Assembly: GCA_002869385.1 (NCBI GenBank)
Contig: PKTB01000004.1
Location: 325,773 to 389,772, forward strand
Source: Marinilabiliales bacterium
GTDB lineage: Bacteria; Bacteroidota; Bacteroidia; Bacteroidales; ML635J-15
Direction of reading: 5' to 3'
DNA length: 64,000 nucleotides
Position numbers and translations under genes: made by a program. Position 1 is the stretch's first letter. Each line of letters begins with the position of its first letter. This document shows, piece by piece, positions 1 through 11,500 of this stretch. Under the pieces are notes generated by a model. That model saw only the letters and a program-made list of their open reading frames with translations, made no database searches and was not told where the DNA came from.

Positions 1-2118
1 TCATTCCAGTACATTCCAAACACAAATGCTTTAAGTGGTAGTTTTAACTTAGAGCCTGGTACACATACTATTACTGTATCTGTTAAAAATGATTGTGGTC
101 AGGACTCTGAATCTGTTCAAGTAACGGTTGAAGAGCCTTGTGATCCTCCGGTTATCAATTTTAATGTTACTGAATCTGATGCTAATAATTTCACTCATGA
201 AATGTCTGGCACAGTAACTAATGTTAAAAACAAAAGTGAAATAACTGTTACCGTAGATGGTGAAGAAGATAATTCTTTCCAGTACATTCCAAACACAAAT
301 GCTTTAAGTGGTAGTTTTAACTTAGAGCCTGGTACACATACTATTACTGTATCTGTTAAAAATGATTGTGGTCAAGATTCTGAATCTATTCAAGTAACTG
401 TTGAAGAACCTTGTGAAGATCCTATTGTAAACTTCTCTGTATTTGAAAGTGGTGCAAAAAGCACAACACATCAATTAAACGGGACAGTAATAAATGTTCA
501 AAGTAAAAACGAAATAACTGTTACAATTGATGGTAATACATTCAATTCTTTCCAATTTATTCCTGGCACAAATGTTATAAGTGCAGATCTTAGTCTTGAA
601 GCCGGCAATCATACTATCACAGTTAAAGCTCAAAACGATTGTGGCGAAGATAGTCAATCAACAGATGTAAATGTTGAAGACCCTTGTGACCCACCAACCG
701 TTAACCTTTATATTAATGAATCATCTGCTACAAACTCAACACACACTATTAGTTGTACAACAACAAATATTGATAATAAAAACCAAATAACTATTACAAT
801 TGATGGAAATAACTACACTGCTTTCCAATTTGTTAATGGTCAGATAAGTGGCTCTCTAAATCTTGATCCGGGTACACACTCAATTAAAGTAACTGTTAAA
901 AATGATTGTGGTCAGGACTCAGATACTCAACAAGCAAGTGTTGAAGAACCTTGTGATCCACCATCAGTTAACATTACACTTTCTGAAACTAGTGAAAGTG
1001 GATATACTCACGTAATGAATGGTTCTGTATCAAATATAGACAGTAAAAACAATATTACAATAAGTGTTGATGGAAGTACTGATAATGTATTTACATTCTC
1101 TTCATCTACAGGACATATTGATGACAAATATAATTTTGATGCAGGCACACACACAATTACTGTAAGTGTTAAAAACGAGTGCGGTCAAGATTCTGATTCA
1201 GAGCAAGTAACAGTTGAAGAAGAAGCTTGTGGTCCTAGAATCAACCCTGGTAATGCTGAATGGGAATTCTGTCTTGTTACACCTAGTGGCACATATAACA
1301 GAAGTAGTTTGGATAATAGTGGTTGGTCGTATAGCGGATCTGCTTCAAGTTTATTCTTTAAAGCAACTGCAGGTGGTGGAGATGCAATAGTTAATGGAAA
1401 CCCATATTCAATTAGCTCTGGAAAATACTACCTATTCACAGGAAACTTAAAAGTTAATGTAAGTACTAGTAATCCTGGTTCAATGGGACTTTGGTCTGTA
1501 TGTATTGAAGCAGATAAAACACCTCAATCTGGTATAGGAAATGGTAGACCAACCAGCCCTTGCGAAGACACAGATGATGGAAAAAATGGTGACACCAACA
1601 TAAGAGATAATAATAATGGTGGAACTCAAATTAATGTAGGTGGCAGAGATGGTCGTACCAATACAATAAATACTAACTCTGGCCGCAATAACTAAAGTTC
1701 TACAAATAATAGTGGAAGTAACAATTCTAGTTCAAGTGGTTCAAGAATTAATTCCAGCAGTTCATCATCTGGAAAAAATAATTCAAGCTCTTCAGTAACA
1801 AGAACGAACACTAGTAGTTCTAGTTCAAGCGGCAGAAATAACTCAAGTTCTATTAACTCTAGTAGTAGAAATAACTCAAGTTCAACTGGCACCAGAACAA
1901 ACACTAGCAGTTCTTCTTCTAGTACTAGAAACAACTCTAGTACTGTTAACTCTAGTAGTAGAAATAATTCAAGCTCTACAGGAACAAGAACAAACACTAG
2001 TTCTTCAAGTTCAAATAATAAAGAAGAAGAAACAGAAGAAACAGAAGGTACTGAAATTAAAGTAAGTGGTAGAACTGGTAATAGAACGACTACAACTACT
2101 GGTGGGCGAACAAACTAA
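1..2118 (+). CDS. Secreted Ig-like repeat protein with Asn/Ser-rich tail (5' partial, in-frame TAA)
   Basis: The frame is open from the first base, so the true start lies upstream. The visible part holds about five tandem repeats of ~91 residues (period 273 bp, landmark positions 1, 274, 547, 820, ~1087). Each repeat carries a THT-ITV-VKNDCGQDS core followed by VEEPCDPP, so cysteines recur once or twice per repeat; the fold looks Ig-like/PKD-like by its beta pattern and length. A unique domain follows (about 1230-1560), then a low-complexity tail rich in Ser, Asn, Arg and Thr up to the stop at 2116. A TAA at 1693-1695 splits the tail; the same tail motif elsewhere reads RNNSSS with TCA at this codon, so TAA replaces Ser. 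Probably a surface or adhesive protein; no enzyme motif seen. Confidence 0.75.
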
Positions 2119-2140
2119 ACACAAATAACATATTTTTAAA

Positions 2141-2170
2141 AATGCGGAGTAATTTATTCCGCATTTTTTT
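2141..2170 (+). terminator. Rho-independent terminator after the repeat protein
   Basis: An 8-bp perfect stem (AATGCGGA at 2141-2148 with TCCGCATT at 2158-2165) with a 9-nt loop runs into a T-tract. It lies about 22 bp after the stop codon of the repeat protein. Confidence 0.85.
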
Positions 2171-2215
2171 ATACAAGCATAAATGATTATTTCTTTCTAT
2201 ATTAAAGAATAATAT

Positions 2216-2223
2216 TACCTTTG
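2216..2223 (+). promoter_or_regulatory. Bacteroidota -7 promoter box TACCTTTG
   Basis: The sequence matches the Bacteroidota TAnnTTTG consensus and lies 78 bp upstream of the methyltransferase start, just after the previous terminator. No clear -33 TTG element is visible. Confidence 0.55.
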
Positions 2224-2301
2224 CGCCCGAGATAATTTGTAAATCATAATGTCATTCCGGCACACTTGGGACAGACATTTAACAATTTTAATTATTAAAA
2301 A

Positions 2302-3111
2302 ATGTCAAGAATTGTTGAAAAATATGCAGAGCTCCCAAAACCTTTAAGAAAGCCTTTATGGCAATATTGGCACAAAAAGATGAATAAAATTGACGGTGAA
2401 AACCTTGCCAATTTTATGAATTATGGTTACGAAAACCTAAACGGTGAAGCTAAGCTTGAACTTCAAAAAAATGACGAATCCGACAGATATTGCATTCAAC
2501 TATACGATCATGTTGTAAACAAAGCCGACCTTAAAGACAAACAAGTCCTTGAAGTTGGTTCTGGCCGTGGTGGTGGTGCTTCATATATTGCTAGATATTA
2601 TAATCCAAAGTCATACACTGGTATGGATATCACACCTAGAAGTATCGATTTTTGTAATAAACACTACAAAAATGTAGAGAATCTTAACTTTACATGTGGT
2701 AATGCTGAAAAACTACCTTTTGACGATGACTCTTTTGACTTTGTTGTTAATGTAGAATCTGCAAGATGTTACAATAACCAACAAGCATTTCTTAAAGAAG
2801 TATACAGAGTTCTTAAACCGGATGGAAAGCTTCTTTTGGCTGATATGATTTATCCTAAGGAAAAAGAAGGTTTTAGAAAAATGCTTTAAAATGCTGGTTT
2901 TAAAACAGCACACGAAAACGATATTTCTAAGAATGTTGTAAAAGCTTTAGAAAAAGATTCAGCACGTCGAGAACATCTTATCGATACCAAAGCTCCGAAA
3001 ATCTTACGAAAATCTTTCAAAACATTTGCCGGAACTCTTGGTACATCCAGATACAACAATTTTGCAACAGGTGTATTTGAATACTGGAGTTTTATTCTCG
3101 ATAAAAAATAA
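2302..3111 (+). CDS. Class I SAM-dependent methyltransferase (in-frame TAA)
   Basis: The N-terminal ~75 residues are helical, followed by a Rossmann methyltransferase domain. Motif I, VLEVGSGRGGG, is at residues ~82-92, an acidic motif II follows in YTGMDIT, and post-motif II is FDFVVNVESA. The domain resembles the UbiE/phthiotriolone-methyltransferase type; the substrate cannot be told. A TAA at 2887-2889 interrupts the frame in a FRKML-stop-NAGF context, where Glu or Lys is usual, and the frame then runs cleanly for another 73 codons to TAA at 3109. Full length is about 269 residues, normal for the family. It stands alone behind its own promoter box. Confidence 0.8.
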
Positions 3112-3230
3112 TAAAACACTCTACTATATAAAATTCTTAAAAAAATTTAATTTTTAACAAGTTGGGTATTTCAACCCTAAATTGTTAATATTTCCTTGTA
3201 ATATACTGAAAAAGCTATGTTTTTTTATTA

Positions 3231-3238
3231 TATTTTTG
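3231..3238 (+). promoter_or_regulatory. Promoter box TATTTTTG for parE-parC
   Basis: This TAnnTTTG match ends only 7 bp before the parE ATG, which would give a very short or absent 5' leader. The region is AT-rich, so a chance match is possible. Confidence 0.4.
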
Positions 3239-3245
3239 CTGCACG

Positions 3246-5090
3246 ATGGAAAAGACTGCACAAATGGTTGGAAATTATTCAGAAGACAGCATAAAAACCC
3301 TTGACTGGCAGGAACACATCCGAAAGCGTCCCGGTATGTATATCGGAAAACTTGGAGATGGTAAATCCCGCGACGATGGTATTTATGTTTTTATAAAAGA
3401 AGTTCTTGATAATTCCATTGATGAATATGCAATGGGATTTGGGAAAAATATAAATATTAAACTCGAAGACAATACAATATCTGTACGCGACTACGGTAGA
3501 GGTATCCCTTTAGGAAAACTAATTGATGTAGCATCAAAAATGAATACAGGTGCTAAATATGATTCAAAAGTTTTCAAAAAATCTGTTGGACTTAACGGTG
3601 TTGGTATTAAAGCGGTAAATGCTCTTTCTTCAAGCTTTAAAATCACAGCTTACAGAGAAGGAGAAGCAAGAACTGCCGAGTTTTCACAAGGAAAACTTGT
3701 TAACGAAAAAACATATAAAGCAGAGGACAAAAAGAATGGTACTCTAGTTGTTTTTGCTCCCGACAATGAAGTGTTTGGAAATTATAAGTTTATTAACGAC
3801 TATATTGAGCCAATGATGCGTAATTACGTATATCTAAACTCTGGTTTGACAATAAACTTCAACGGCACTAAGTATTATTCAAAAAATGGATTACTCGACC
3901 TCTTACAAGAGAACCTAAACCAAGAAGAAATATATCCTATAATACACCTTCAAGATGATGATTTTGAAATTGCTCTAACACACGGAAAGCAATATAACGA
4001 AGAATACTATTCTTTTGTAAACGGGCAAAACACAACTCAAGGCGGCACACATCTATCAACTTTCCGTGAAGGATACGTAAAAACAATTCGTGAATTTTAT
4101 CGTAAAGATTATGACTCAGCTGATATTAGGCAGTCGATAATTGCTGCTATTAGTATTAAAATTGAAGAACCTATTTTTGAATCTCAAACAAAAACAAAAT
4201 TAGGCTCAAAAGACATGACCCCCAATGGAATCTCTGTTCGTAATTATATTTTTGATTTTCTAAAAAAACTCGACGATTATTTACATAAAAATCCTCAGGT
4301 AGCAGAAGTTCTGGAAAAGAAAATCAAAGAGTCTGAAAAAGAACGAAAAGCAATTGCAGGTGTAAAAAAACTTGCTCGTGAAAGAGCAAAAAAGGTAAGC
4401 TTGCATAATAAAAAGCTTCGCGACTGCAGAGTTCACTATAACTCAGATCATGAAAGGAAGTTTGAAACAACCATATTTATTACCGAGGGAGATTCAGCAA
4501 GTGGTTCTATTACCAAATCAAGAGATGTTAATACTCAAGCTGTATTTAGCTTAAAAGGTAAGCCTTACAACTCTTATGGGAAAACCAAAAAAGTTGTTTA
4601 CGAGAACGAAGAGTTTAATCTGCTTCAAGCAGCTCTGAATATTGAGGAAGGCATAGAAAATATTCGCTATCAAAATGTTGTAATTGCGACTGATGCCGAT
4701 GTTGACGGAATGCATATACGACTATTGCTGATAACTTTCTTCTTGCAGTTTTTCCCTGATTTATTGAAAAATGGTCACTTGTTTATTCTGGAAACACCAC
4801 TTTTCAGAGTCAGAAATAAAAAAGAAACAATTTATTGTTATGACGAAGCTGAGAAAGAAGCAGCTATAAAAAAACTTAAAAACAATCCGGAAATTACTCG
4901 TTTTAAAGGTCTCGGTGAAATCTCACCAAATGAGTTTAAAAACTTCATTGGAAAAGATATTCGTTTAGATCCTGTAACTTTATCAAAAACTGACAGTATC
5001 AGTGGGTTGTTGAAGTTTTATATGGGTACGAACACTCCGGAGAGACAAGATTTTATTATTGAAAACCTCAGAATTGAGGAAGATGTATAA
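3246..5090 (+). CDS. parE: DNA topoisomerase IV subunit B (ATPase subunit)
   Basis: The protein of 614 residues has the GHKL ATPase signature (EVLDNSIDE at ~52-60, the GRGIPLGK segment, the [14 protein letters not shown] lid), the transducer with QTKTKLGS, and the TOPRIM domain ([10 protein letters not shown] at ~413, DADVDG at ~481, RFKGLGE near the C-terminus). The length and the [13 protein letters not shown] and [11 protein letters not shown] segments are those of Bacteroidota ParE rather than GyrB. With ParC it forms the A2B2 topoisomerase that decatenates replicated chromosomes. parC starts 10 bp downstream, so the two are one operon. No interruption seen. Confidence 0.95.
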   Translation: MEKTAQMVGNYSEDSIKTLDWQEHIRKRPGMYIGKLGDGKSRDDGIYVFIKEVLDNSIDEYAMGFGKNINIKLEDNTISVRDYGRGIPLGKLIDVASKMNTGAKYDSKVFKKSVGLNGVGIKAVNALSSSFKITAYREGEARTAEFSQGKLVNEKTYKAEDKKNGTLVVFAPDNEVFGNYKFINDYIEPMMRNYVYLNSGLTINFNGTKYYSKNGLLDLLQENLNQEEIYPIIHLQDDDFEIALTHGKQYNEEYYSFVNGQNTTQGGTHLSTFREGYVKTIREFYRKDYDSADIRQSIIAAISIKIEEPIFESQTKTKLGSKDMTPNGISVRNYIFDFLKKLDDYLHKNPQVAEVLEKKIKESEKERKAIAGVKKLARERAKKVSLHNKKLRDCRVHYNSDHERKFETTIFITEGDSASGSITKSRDVNTQAVFSLKGKPYNSYGKTKKVVYENEEFNLLQAALNIEEGIENIRYQNVVIATDADVDGMHIRLLLITFFLQFFPDLLKNGHLFILETPLFRVRNKKETIYCYDEAEKEAAIKKLKNNPEITRFKGLGEISPNEFKNFIGKDIRLDPVTLSKTDSISGLLKFYMGTNTPERQDFIIENLRIEEDV

Positions 5091-5100
5091 AATTTAAACT

Positions 5101-7854
5101 ATGAGCGAAGAAAACAAAAACAATATAGAGTCCGAAGATTTTGAAGCTGTTGAATTGCAGGAAAATGAAGCACCCAAAATTACGCGCCTGAACGGAATGT
5201 ATCAGGATTGGTTTTTAGATTATGCTTCATATGTAATCCTCGAACGTGCAGTACCACATGTTTATGATGGTCTTAAGCCTGTACACCGCAGGATTTTGCA
5301 TTCAATGAAACAACTAGATGACGGAAGATACAATAAAGTTGCAAATATTGTTGGGCACACAATGCAATATCACCCTCACGGTGATGCATCTATAGGTGAT
5401 GCATTGGTACAACTTGGACAAAAAGATTTGCTAATTGATTGTCAGGGAAACTGGGGTAATATTTTAACAGGCGATAGAGCTGCTGCATCAAGATATATTG
5501 AAGCAAGATTATCAAAATTTGCACTTGAAGTTGTTTTTAACCCTAAAACAACATTCTGGAGGTCATCATATGACGGTAGAAACAATGAACCAATAACTCT
5601 TCCTGTTAAGTTCCCTCTCCTACTCGCTCAAGGTGTTGAGGGTATTGCTGTTGGTTTAGCAACAAAGATTCTACCTCATAATTTCAATGAACTTATCGAT
5701 GCATGTATTTCTACTTTAAAAGAAGAAGATTTTGAACTTTATCCTGATTTCTCAACAGGAGGTTTAGCGGATTTTTCAAAATATAATGAAGGGCAACGTG
5801 GTGGTCGTGCAAGGGTAAGAGCTAGAATCGAAAAGGTAGATAAAAAAACTCTAGCTATTAAAGATATAACTTTTGGTGAAACCACCTCATCAATTATTGA
5901 TTATATAATTTTGGCAAATGAAAAAAGCAAAATTAAAATTAAAAAAATTGATGATAATACAGCTGATGAAGTTGAAATATTAATCCACTTACCTAACGGT
6001 GTTTCGAGCGATAAAACAATAGATGCTTTGTATGCCTTCACAAAATGTGAAGTCTAAATACCAACATATGCATGCGTAATTGAAGAAGAAAAGCCTCGCT
6101 TTGTCGGTGTAAAGGAAATCTTACAGATTTCTGTTTACAATACCGTTGAATTGCTAAAACAAGAGCTTTTAATCCATAAATCAGAACTCGAAGAGTCATG
6201 GCAATTGCAATCTCTTGAAAAATGGTTTATCGAAAAACGCATTTATAAAGAGAAAAAGTACGAAAACGCAAAATCAACAGATGATGCTCTTGACTTTATC
6301 CACGATAAAGCAATTGAACATAAGCTAGAGCTAATAAGAGAGATTACCAGAGATGATCTTCTGAAATTACTTGAAATCAGAATGAAAAGAATTCTGAAAT
6401 TCAATGTTGACAAAGCAGAAGAAGACTTACAAAAAATTCTTGATGAAATAAAGAAAGTCCAGCACAATCTGGATAATCTAATTGCTTATGCAATAAAATA
6501 CTATCAAGATATAAAAAAGAAATACGGAGTAGGAAGAGAAAGAAAAACAGAAATCCGAAACTTTGATACCATAGATACTGCTAAAGTTGCAGTTGCAAAC
6601 GAAAAATTATATGCAAACTACAAAGAGGGTTTTGTTGGTTATGGTATGAAAAAAGAAGAATATGTTTGTGAGTGTTCAGATATAGACGATATCATTGTTA
6701 TCCGTAAAGATGGTAAATACATGGTTTCAAAAGTCTCTGATAAAGCATTCTTTGGCAAAGATATAATTCACGTCGCTGTCTTTAAGAAAAACGATAAACG
6801 TACAATTTATAACGCTGTTTATCGTCACGGAAGAACAAGCACTTCATACATTAAACGATTTGCTGTTACTTCTATTACCAGAGATAAAGAATACGATATT
6901 ACTAAAGGTGAAGCCGGATCAAGATTACTTTATTTTACTGCAAATCCAAATGGCGAAGCTGAGGTAATCAAGGTATTCCTAAAGCCAAAACCAAAAATAA
7001 GAAAACTTGTATTTGAACAAGATTTTGCAGAACTTGCAATAAAAGGACGTGATGCACAAGGTAATATTCTTACAAAAAATGACATTCATAAAATTACCCT
7101 TAAAGAGGAAGGTGTGTCAACTTTAGGAGGTCGCAGAGTATGGTTCGACGCAGAGGTACTTAGGCTAAATGCTGATGGCAGAGGAACATTTCTTGGTGAG
7201 TTTTCCGGGGAAGACAAAATACTTGTTATTACAAAAGATGGTAATTGCAGACTAACTAATTTTGATTTATCTAACCACTACGAAGAGAATATTAAGATTA
7301 TTGAAAAATTCGATCCACAAAAGATCTTTACAGTAATTCACTTCGATGCAGAACAAGAATTTTTCTATCTCAAACGTTTTGAAATTGAAGAAGCTACAAA
7401 AGAACTAAGCTTTATTTCAGAGGTGGAAAACTCCTATATGCTTGACATATCAGATGATAAATTTCCTCAGGTTAAAATTATTTTTGGTGGAAAACATGAA
7501 TCCCGCGAGGACGAAATAATTGATGCTGAAGAGTTTATTGCCGTAAAAGGAATAAAAGCAAGAGGTAAAAGACTGACAACATTCGAAATCGACAAAATAT
7601 TATTTGACGAGCCTCTTCAAAAAGAAGTGGAAGAAGACGAAAACGAAGAGATTTCAGGAGATGAAAACGGAACTGATGATATCGAATTCGAAATAATAGA
7701 ACCTAAAGAGGAAGAAGAAAAGCATGAAACACAAAAAGAAGTAAAAAAAGAGGAGAAAAAGAAACCTACTGAAAGCAAAAAAGAAGATAAAGACAATAAA
7801 AAAGATGACAAAAAACCTTCCGAAGGTGGTGGCCAAATGACTTTAGGTTTTTAG
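5101..7854 (+). CDS. parC: DNA topoisomerase IV subunit A (in-frame TAA)
   Basis: The breakage-reunion domain begins with MYQDWFLDYASYVILERA; HPHGDASIGDALVQLGQ and the catalytic Tyr (~132) in AAASRYIEARLS are intact. A TAA at 6055-6057 interrupts the TKCEV-stop-IPTYACVI segment, where relatives have Ser; the frame continues through a coiled-coil region and a divergent beta-propeller-like C-terminal domain. The last ~75 residues are a Glu/Lys-rich tail ending in GGGQMTLGF. Reconstructed length is 917 residues, normal for Bacteroidota ParC. As written, the protein would stop at residue 318, removing the tower, coiled coil and DNA-wrapping domain, which should be lethal unless suppressed. Confidence 0.92.
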
Positions 7855-7877
7855 TCTAACTATATAAAAAAAACTTT

Positions 7878-8387
7878 GTGCGAATAGTTCTAATAGGATT
7901 TATGGGAAGTGGCAAATCGGTTTTTGGAAAAAGACTGGCTAAACACTTAAAACTTAATTTTATAGACCTTGATAAACATATTGAACAAAAGTACAAAATG
8001 ACTATTCCCTCTATTTTTAGCACTTTTGACGAAACTGTTTTTCGTAATTTAGAAACAAAAGAGCTAAACGAAATCTTAAAACAGGACAACTTAATACTTG
8101 CTTGTGGTGGTGGAACCCCATGTTTTAACGAAAACATGAAGCGTATCAACAGTACGAGTATAAGTGTTTACTTACAACTAAATGAAAAGGCTCTTTTCGA
8201 CAGACTCACAAAATCTAAAACCAAAAGACCTCTAATTCAAGGTTTAAAACATGATGAACTACTAAATAAAATAAGCAAGTTACTTAATGAGCGAGAACAA
8301 TTTTATAATCAATCAAAACTAACAATTAGTGGCATAAATATGAAGGTTGAAGAAGTTGCACAACTAATTTTGGCAACTACAGACTAA
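7878..8387 (+). CDS. aroK: Shikimate kinase
   Basis: This 169-residue P-loop kinase starts with GTG at 7878 (VRIVLIGFMGSGKS); no better ATG is in frame. Walker A is GSGKS at ~11-15, the shikimate-binding FIDLDKHIE segment follows, then FRNLE and the CGGGTP loop at ~76-81, and an RPL lid motif. It phosphorylates shikimate at the 3-OH in aromatic amino acid synthesis. It lies 23 bp after parC on the same strand and may be cotranscribed. The usual GE before FR is DE here, a mild deviation. Confidence 0.9.
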   Translation: MRIVLIGFMGSGKSVFGKRLAKHLKLNFIDLDKHIEQKYKMTIPSIFSTFDETVFRNLETKELNEILKQDNLILACGGGTPCFNENMKRINSTSISVYLQLNEKALFDRLTKSKTKRPLIQGLKHDELLNKISKLLNEREQFYNQSKLTISGINMKVEEVAQLILATTD

Positions 8388-8498
8388 GCTCAAATAAAAC
8401 TGAGCGGTAACAATATTTTATAGAAATTTCCTAATCTACTCTTACATAAGAATTTATTGTGCATTTGTTTAAGAATATGACCCGTAGGGTCAAATATC

Positions 8499-8537
8499 AT
8501 TAACCCCATATCTGCTATTGACAGATACGGGGTTAAT
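8499..8537. repeat. Inverted repeat between convergent genes
   Basis: Two 16-bp arms (8499-8514 and 8522-8537) pair with one mismatch around a 7-nt loop (ATTAACCCC... with ...GGGGTTAAT). There is no T-run, so it is not a classical terminator, but it lies between convergent aroK and the exchanger gene and may stop or stabilise both transcripts. A small GACCC-GTA-GGGTC palindrome sits just upstream at about 8479-8491. Confidence 0.6.
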
Positions 8538-8663
8538 AGTAAGGGAAAAATCGTTTTTGGCGGGATTTTTGACAAAAAAATCATGACAAAAACAATCTCA
8601 ATTTTAATTAAATTATAAAATATTGACTTTGATATCGACCCCGAAGGTAGTCGTACATAAATT

Positions 8664-9599
8664 CTAATGATAAAACAACACTAAATAATAAGTAAAGTAG
8701 GCTAACAAAAACACCAAACCCTTCCAACGAGAGATTTCTGCTATTTTAAACGGAATAAAAAACAATCCCATAAGCAAAACAAAACCTCCTAAAAAGAAGA
8801 TATCAAAATCCAGAGTTGACTGATTAACTTTCAATGGAACAGCTGTTGATGTAATACCGGAAATCACAAGAATATTAAAAATATTTGACCCGATTATATT
8901 ACCAACAGAAATGTCAATTTGCTTTCTAAAAGCTGCAATAACTGATGTTGCAAGTTCAGGAATGCTGGTTCCAAAAGCAATCACAGTAATAGAAATTACC
9001 CTCTCACTTATACCTATCGAAGATGCAATATTACATGTGCCTTCAACAAGTATATTTGATCCGAACAACAAACCAACACATGAAATTACAATAATTATTA
9101 AGGATTTTATCGGACTATTTTTCCCTTTTCGCCTCTCCTTTTTAGGTTCATCACTCTTGTTTCGATTGAATTTTACAATTAAAAGAATATAAACCAACAT
9201 TAGTCCCAGCATAATTATACCTTCTGTTCTTGAAATCATCAAATCAAACATAAAGTATGTAAATAATGCTGTGGCAATTATAAGAACGGGAAAATCAAAC
9301 TTTATTGTTGTTTTTTGAACAGGAATATTTATTACAATAGCTGTTATTGCAAGCACCAAACCAATATTTGCAATATTACTTCCAATTATATTACCTATTG
9401 CAATATCAGGAGAACCACTTATTGCAGCATTCAGACTAACAAAAAGTTCTGGAGCAGAAGTACCAAGCGATATAACTGTAACCCCGACAATAAAAGGAGG
9501 TATACGAAAATACTCTGCTATTGCCAAACCAGACTTAACAAGCCAATTACCTGACAATAAAAGCAATACAATTCCACCTATGAGATAAATATAATCCAT
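8664..9599 (-). CDS. Calcium/sodium:cation antiporter (CaCA family, YrbG-like)
   Basis: This 311-residue membrane protein has about ten hydrophobic segments and the two inverted alpha-repeats that define the CaCA family: GTSAPELFVS followed by GNIIGSNIANIG (about residues 46-82), and GTSIPELATS followed by GNIIGSNIFNIL (about 205-245). A charged, Lys/Arg-rich cytoplasmic loop (SDEPKKERRKGK) separates the halves. Both acidic ion-binding Glu residues are present. It probably exports Ca2+ in exchange for Na+ or H+. It is a single-gene unit on the minus strand, convergent with aroK. Confidence 0.9.
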   Translation of the reverse strand: MDYIYLIGGIVLLLLSGNWLVKSGLAIAEYFRIPPFIVGVTVISLGTSAPELFVSLNAAISGSPDIAIGNIIGSNIANIGLVLAITAIVINIPVQKTTIKFDFPVLIIATALFTYFMFDLMISRTEGIIMLGLMLVYILLIVKFNRNKSDEPKKERRKGKNSPIKSLIIIVISCVGLLFGSNILVEGTCNIASSIGISERVISITVIAFGTSIPELATSVIAAFRKQIDISVGNIIGSNIFNILVISGITSTAVPLKVNQSTLDFDIFFLGGFVLLMGLFFIPFKIAEISRWKGLVFLLAYFTYYLVLFYH

Positions 9600-9745
9600 A
9601 AAATCTCTGTAAAAGTAGTAATTTGATTTTACATCTCGACTGTGTCAGTGAAATAATATTCAACACATGAAACTAAAAAAACTTTCAGGCATTACGCTAA
9701 ATCAAAAAGAAACAATATTTTTGCTTATTATTTCAAATTAATCAT

Positions 9746-10486
9746 ATGGCATTATTAGAAAGTATCTAAAAGCAGGGTAATTGGTTATTTAAATACAGAA
9801 GTTTTCTACCCTTACTTATATTTGCTCCCGGCTTGGGATGGTATATTTATCTTACTTATAAAAGAGATTATGTAACCTTTTGGTGGCTGGATCTAATATT
9901 TCTAGCTATTGGTTTCCTCGGTTTGGGAATACGAATTATGACAGTAGGATTTACGCCTAAAGGAACCAGCGGAAGAAATACAACAGAAGGTCAGGTTGCT
10001 GAAACCTTAAACACCTCGGGTATTTATTCAACAGTAAGGCACCCCTTGTATCTTGGTAACTTCTTTATGTGGTTTGCTCCTGTTCTAATGATAACCGACA
10101 TTTGGTTTGCACTCTTTTTCTGTGCATTTTACTGGATATATTACGAAAGAATTATGTTTGCCGAGGAAGCATTTTTACGTCGTAAATTTGAAAAAGAATA
10201 TTTTGCCTGGGCTGAAAAAACACCTGCATTTTTTACAAAATTCTCAAATTATCGAAAATCTGAACTTAATTTCTCAATTAAAAACGTACTCAAACGCGAA
10301 TACAATGGCTTTTTTAATCTAATTCTTATTATGACAATTTTTAGAGTAATTGCTTTTGCCATTGTTGAAGAGGAATTTTATCTGGATCTGGCATGGATTA
10401 TTGTTTTTGGTTTAGGTTTTATGATTTTTGCTGTCTTAAAAATATTAAAGAAGTTTACTAAAGTTCTTGATGTTGAAGGAAGATAG
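9746..10486 (+). CDS. ICMT/PEMT-like membrane methyltransferase (in-frame TAA near start)
   Basis: The C-terminal half shows the isoprenylcysteine/phospholipid methyltransferase pattern: GIYSTVRHPLYLGNF followed by EEAFLRRKFEKEYFAW, with several transmembrane segments. The long open stretch starts at an internal ATG (9833), but an upstream in-frame ATG at 9746 gives MALLESI-stop-KQGNWLF. Relatives begin in the same way, with Glu where the TAA (9767-9769) stands, so the true start is 9746 and the eighth codon is interrupted. Full length is about 246 codons. A function in lipid or small-molecule methylation is inferred from family only. The ABC exporter genes follow 71 bp downstream. Confidence 0.75.
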
Positions 10487-10557
10487 AACTTTAAGAAAAA
10501 CTTAAGATATTGTTCAATTTTTATTTATAGCTTTATAGGTTTCGAAAAAACATACAA

Positions 10558-11499
10558 ATGAATACATTAGTTGCTGAAAATATTGTAAAAAAATACGCTA
10601 ATCATCTGGCATTGGATGAAGTTTCCATTGAGGTGCCTAAAGGTAGTGTTTTCGGACTTCTTGGTCCAAATGGAGCAGGAAAAACAACACTAATCAGAAT
10701 AATTAATCAAATTACTGCTCCCGATACAGGACAAGTGCTTTTTAATGGCGAAAGACTAAGCCAAAAGCATATTTCCCGAATTGGTTATCTGCCGGAAGAA
10801 CGCGGATTATACAAAAAAATGACAGTTGGTGAACAGTCAATGTATCTATGTCAGCTTAAAGGGATGAGTAAAAAAGATGCTCTTCTTGGACTTAAGCATT
10901 GGTTCGAAAAATTTGAAATACAAGCTTGGTGGGATAAAAAAGTTGAAGAGTTATCAAAAGGTATGGCACAGAAAGTACAATTTATAACTACTGTACTTCA
11001 CAAACCGGAACTTTTAATCTTCGACGAGCCTTTTAGCGGATTTGATCCTATAAATGCAAATCTCTTAAAAAATGAAATTCTACAGCTAAGAGACGAAGGT
11101 GCAACAATAATATTTTCAACCCACAATATGTCATCGGTAGAGGAAGTTTGTGACCACATTGCATTAATAAACAAATCGAAAAAGATTATTGATGGCGATA
11201 TAAATACTGTTCGTTCTAATTTCGCTTCAGATATTTATGATATTGAATTTAACGGCTTTTTCAGTAAACTCGAATCTACTTTAACATCTGATTACAAAAT
11301 CCTAGATGCAAAAGAAGCTCCAAATGGTGGTTCGCTTAAAGTAGAAGTACTTAACCCACAAATGACAAGTAACGATCTATTAGGAAAAATGATTTCATTT
11401 GGAACAATTTCATCTTTTAAGAAGCATATTCCAAGCATGAATGATATTTTTATCAAAGCAGTAGAAGAAACTAATTCACAAACAGAGAAAACACAATAA
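10558..11499 (+). CDS. ABC transporter ATPase (NatA-like exporter)
   Basis: This 313-residue ATPase has Walker A GPNGAGKTT (~36-44), a signature of the form LSKGMAQK (~132-139), Walker B LLIFDEPFSG (~152-161) and the switch His in STHNMSS. The LSKGM signature and the C-terminal ~80-residue extension are typical of NatA-type exporter ATPases. The permease starts 1 bp after its stop. It probably powers Na+ or small-molecule export; the substrate is not shown by sequence. Confidence 0.88.
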   Translation: MNTLVAENIVKKYANHLALDEVSIEVPKGSVFGLLGPNGAGKTTLIRIINQITAPDTGQVLFNGERLSQKHISRIGYLPEERGLYKKMTVGEQSMYLCQLKGMSKKDALLGLKHWFEKFEIQAWWDKKVEELSKGMAQKVQFITTVLHKPELLIFDEPFSGFDPINANLLKNEILQLRDEGATIIFSTHNMSSVEEVCDHIALINKSKKIIDGDINTVRSNFASDIYDIEFNGFFSKLESTLTSDYKILDAKEAPNGGSLKVEVLNPQMTSNDLLGKMISFGTISSFKKHIPSMNDIFIKAVEETNSQTEKTQ

Positions 11500-11500
11500 T

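Noticed and set aside
1692..1997. Leu/Glu-rich 101-codon minus-strand ORF
   Set aside because: It is the complement of the Ser/Asn-rich low-complexity tail and reflects that repeat, not a gene.
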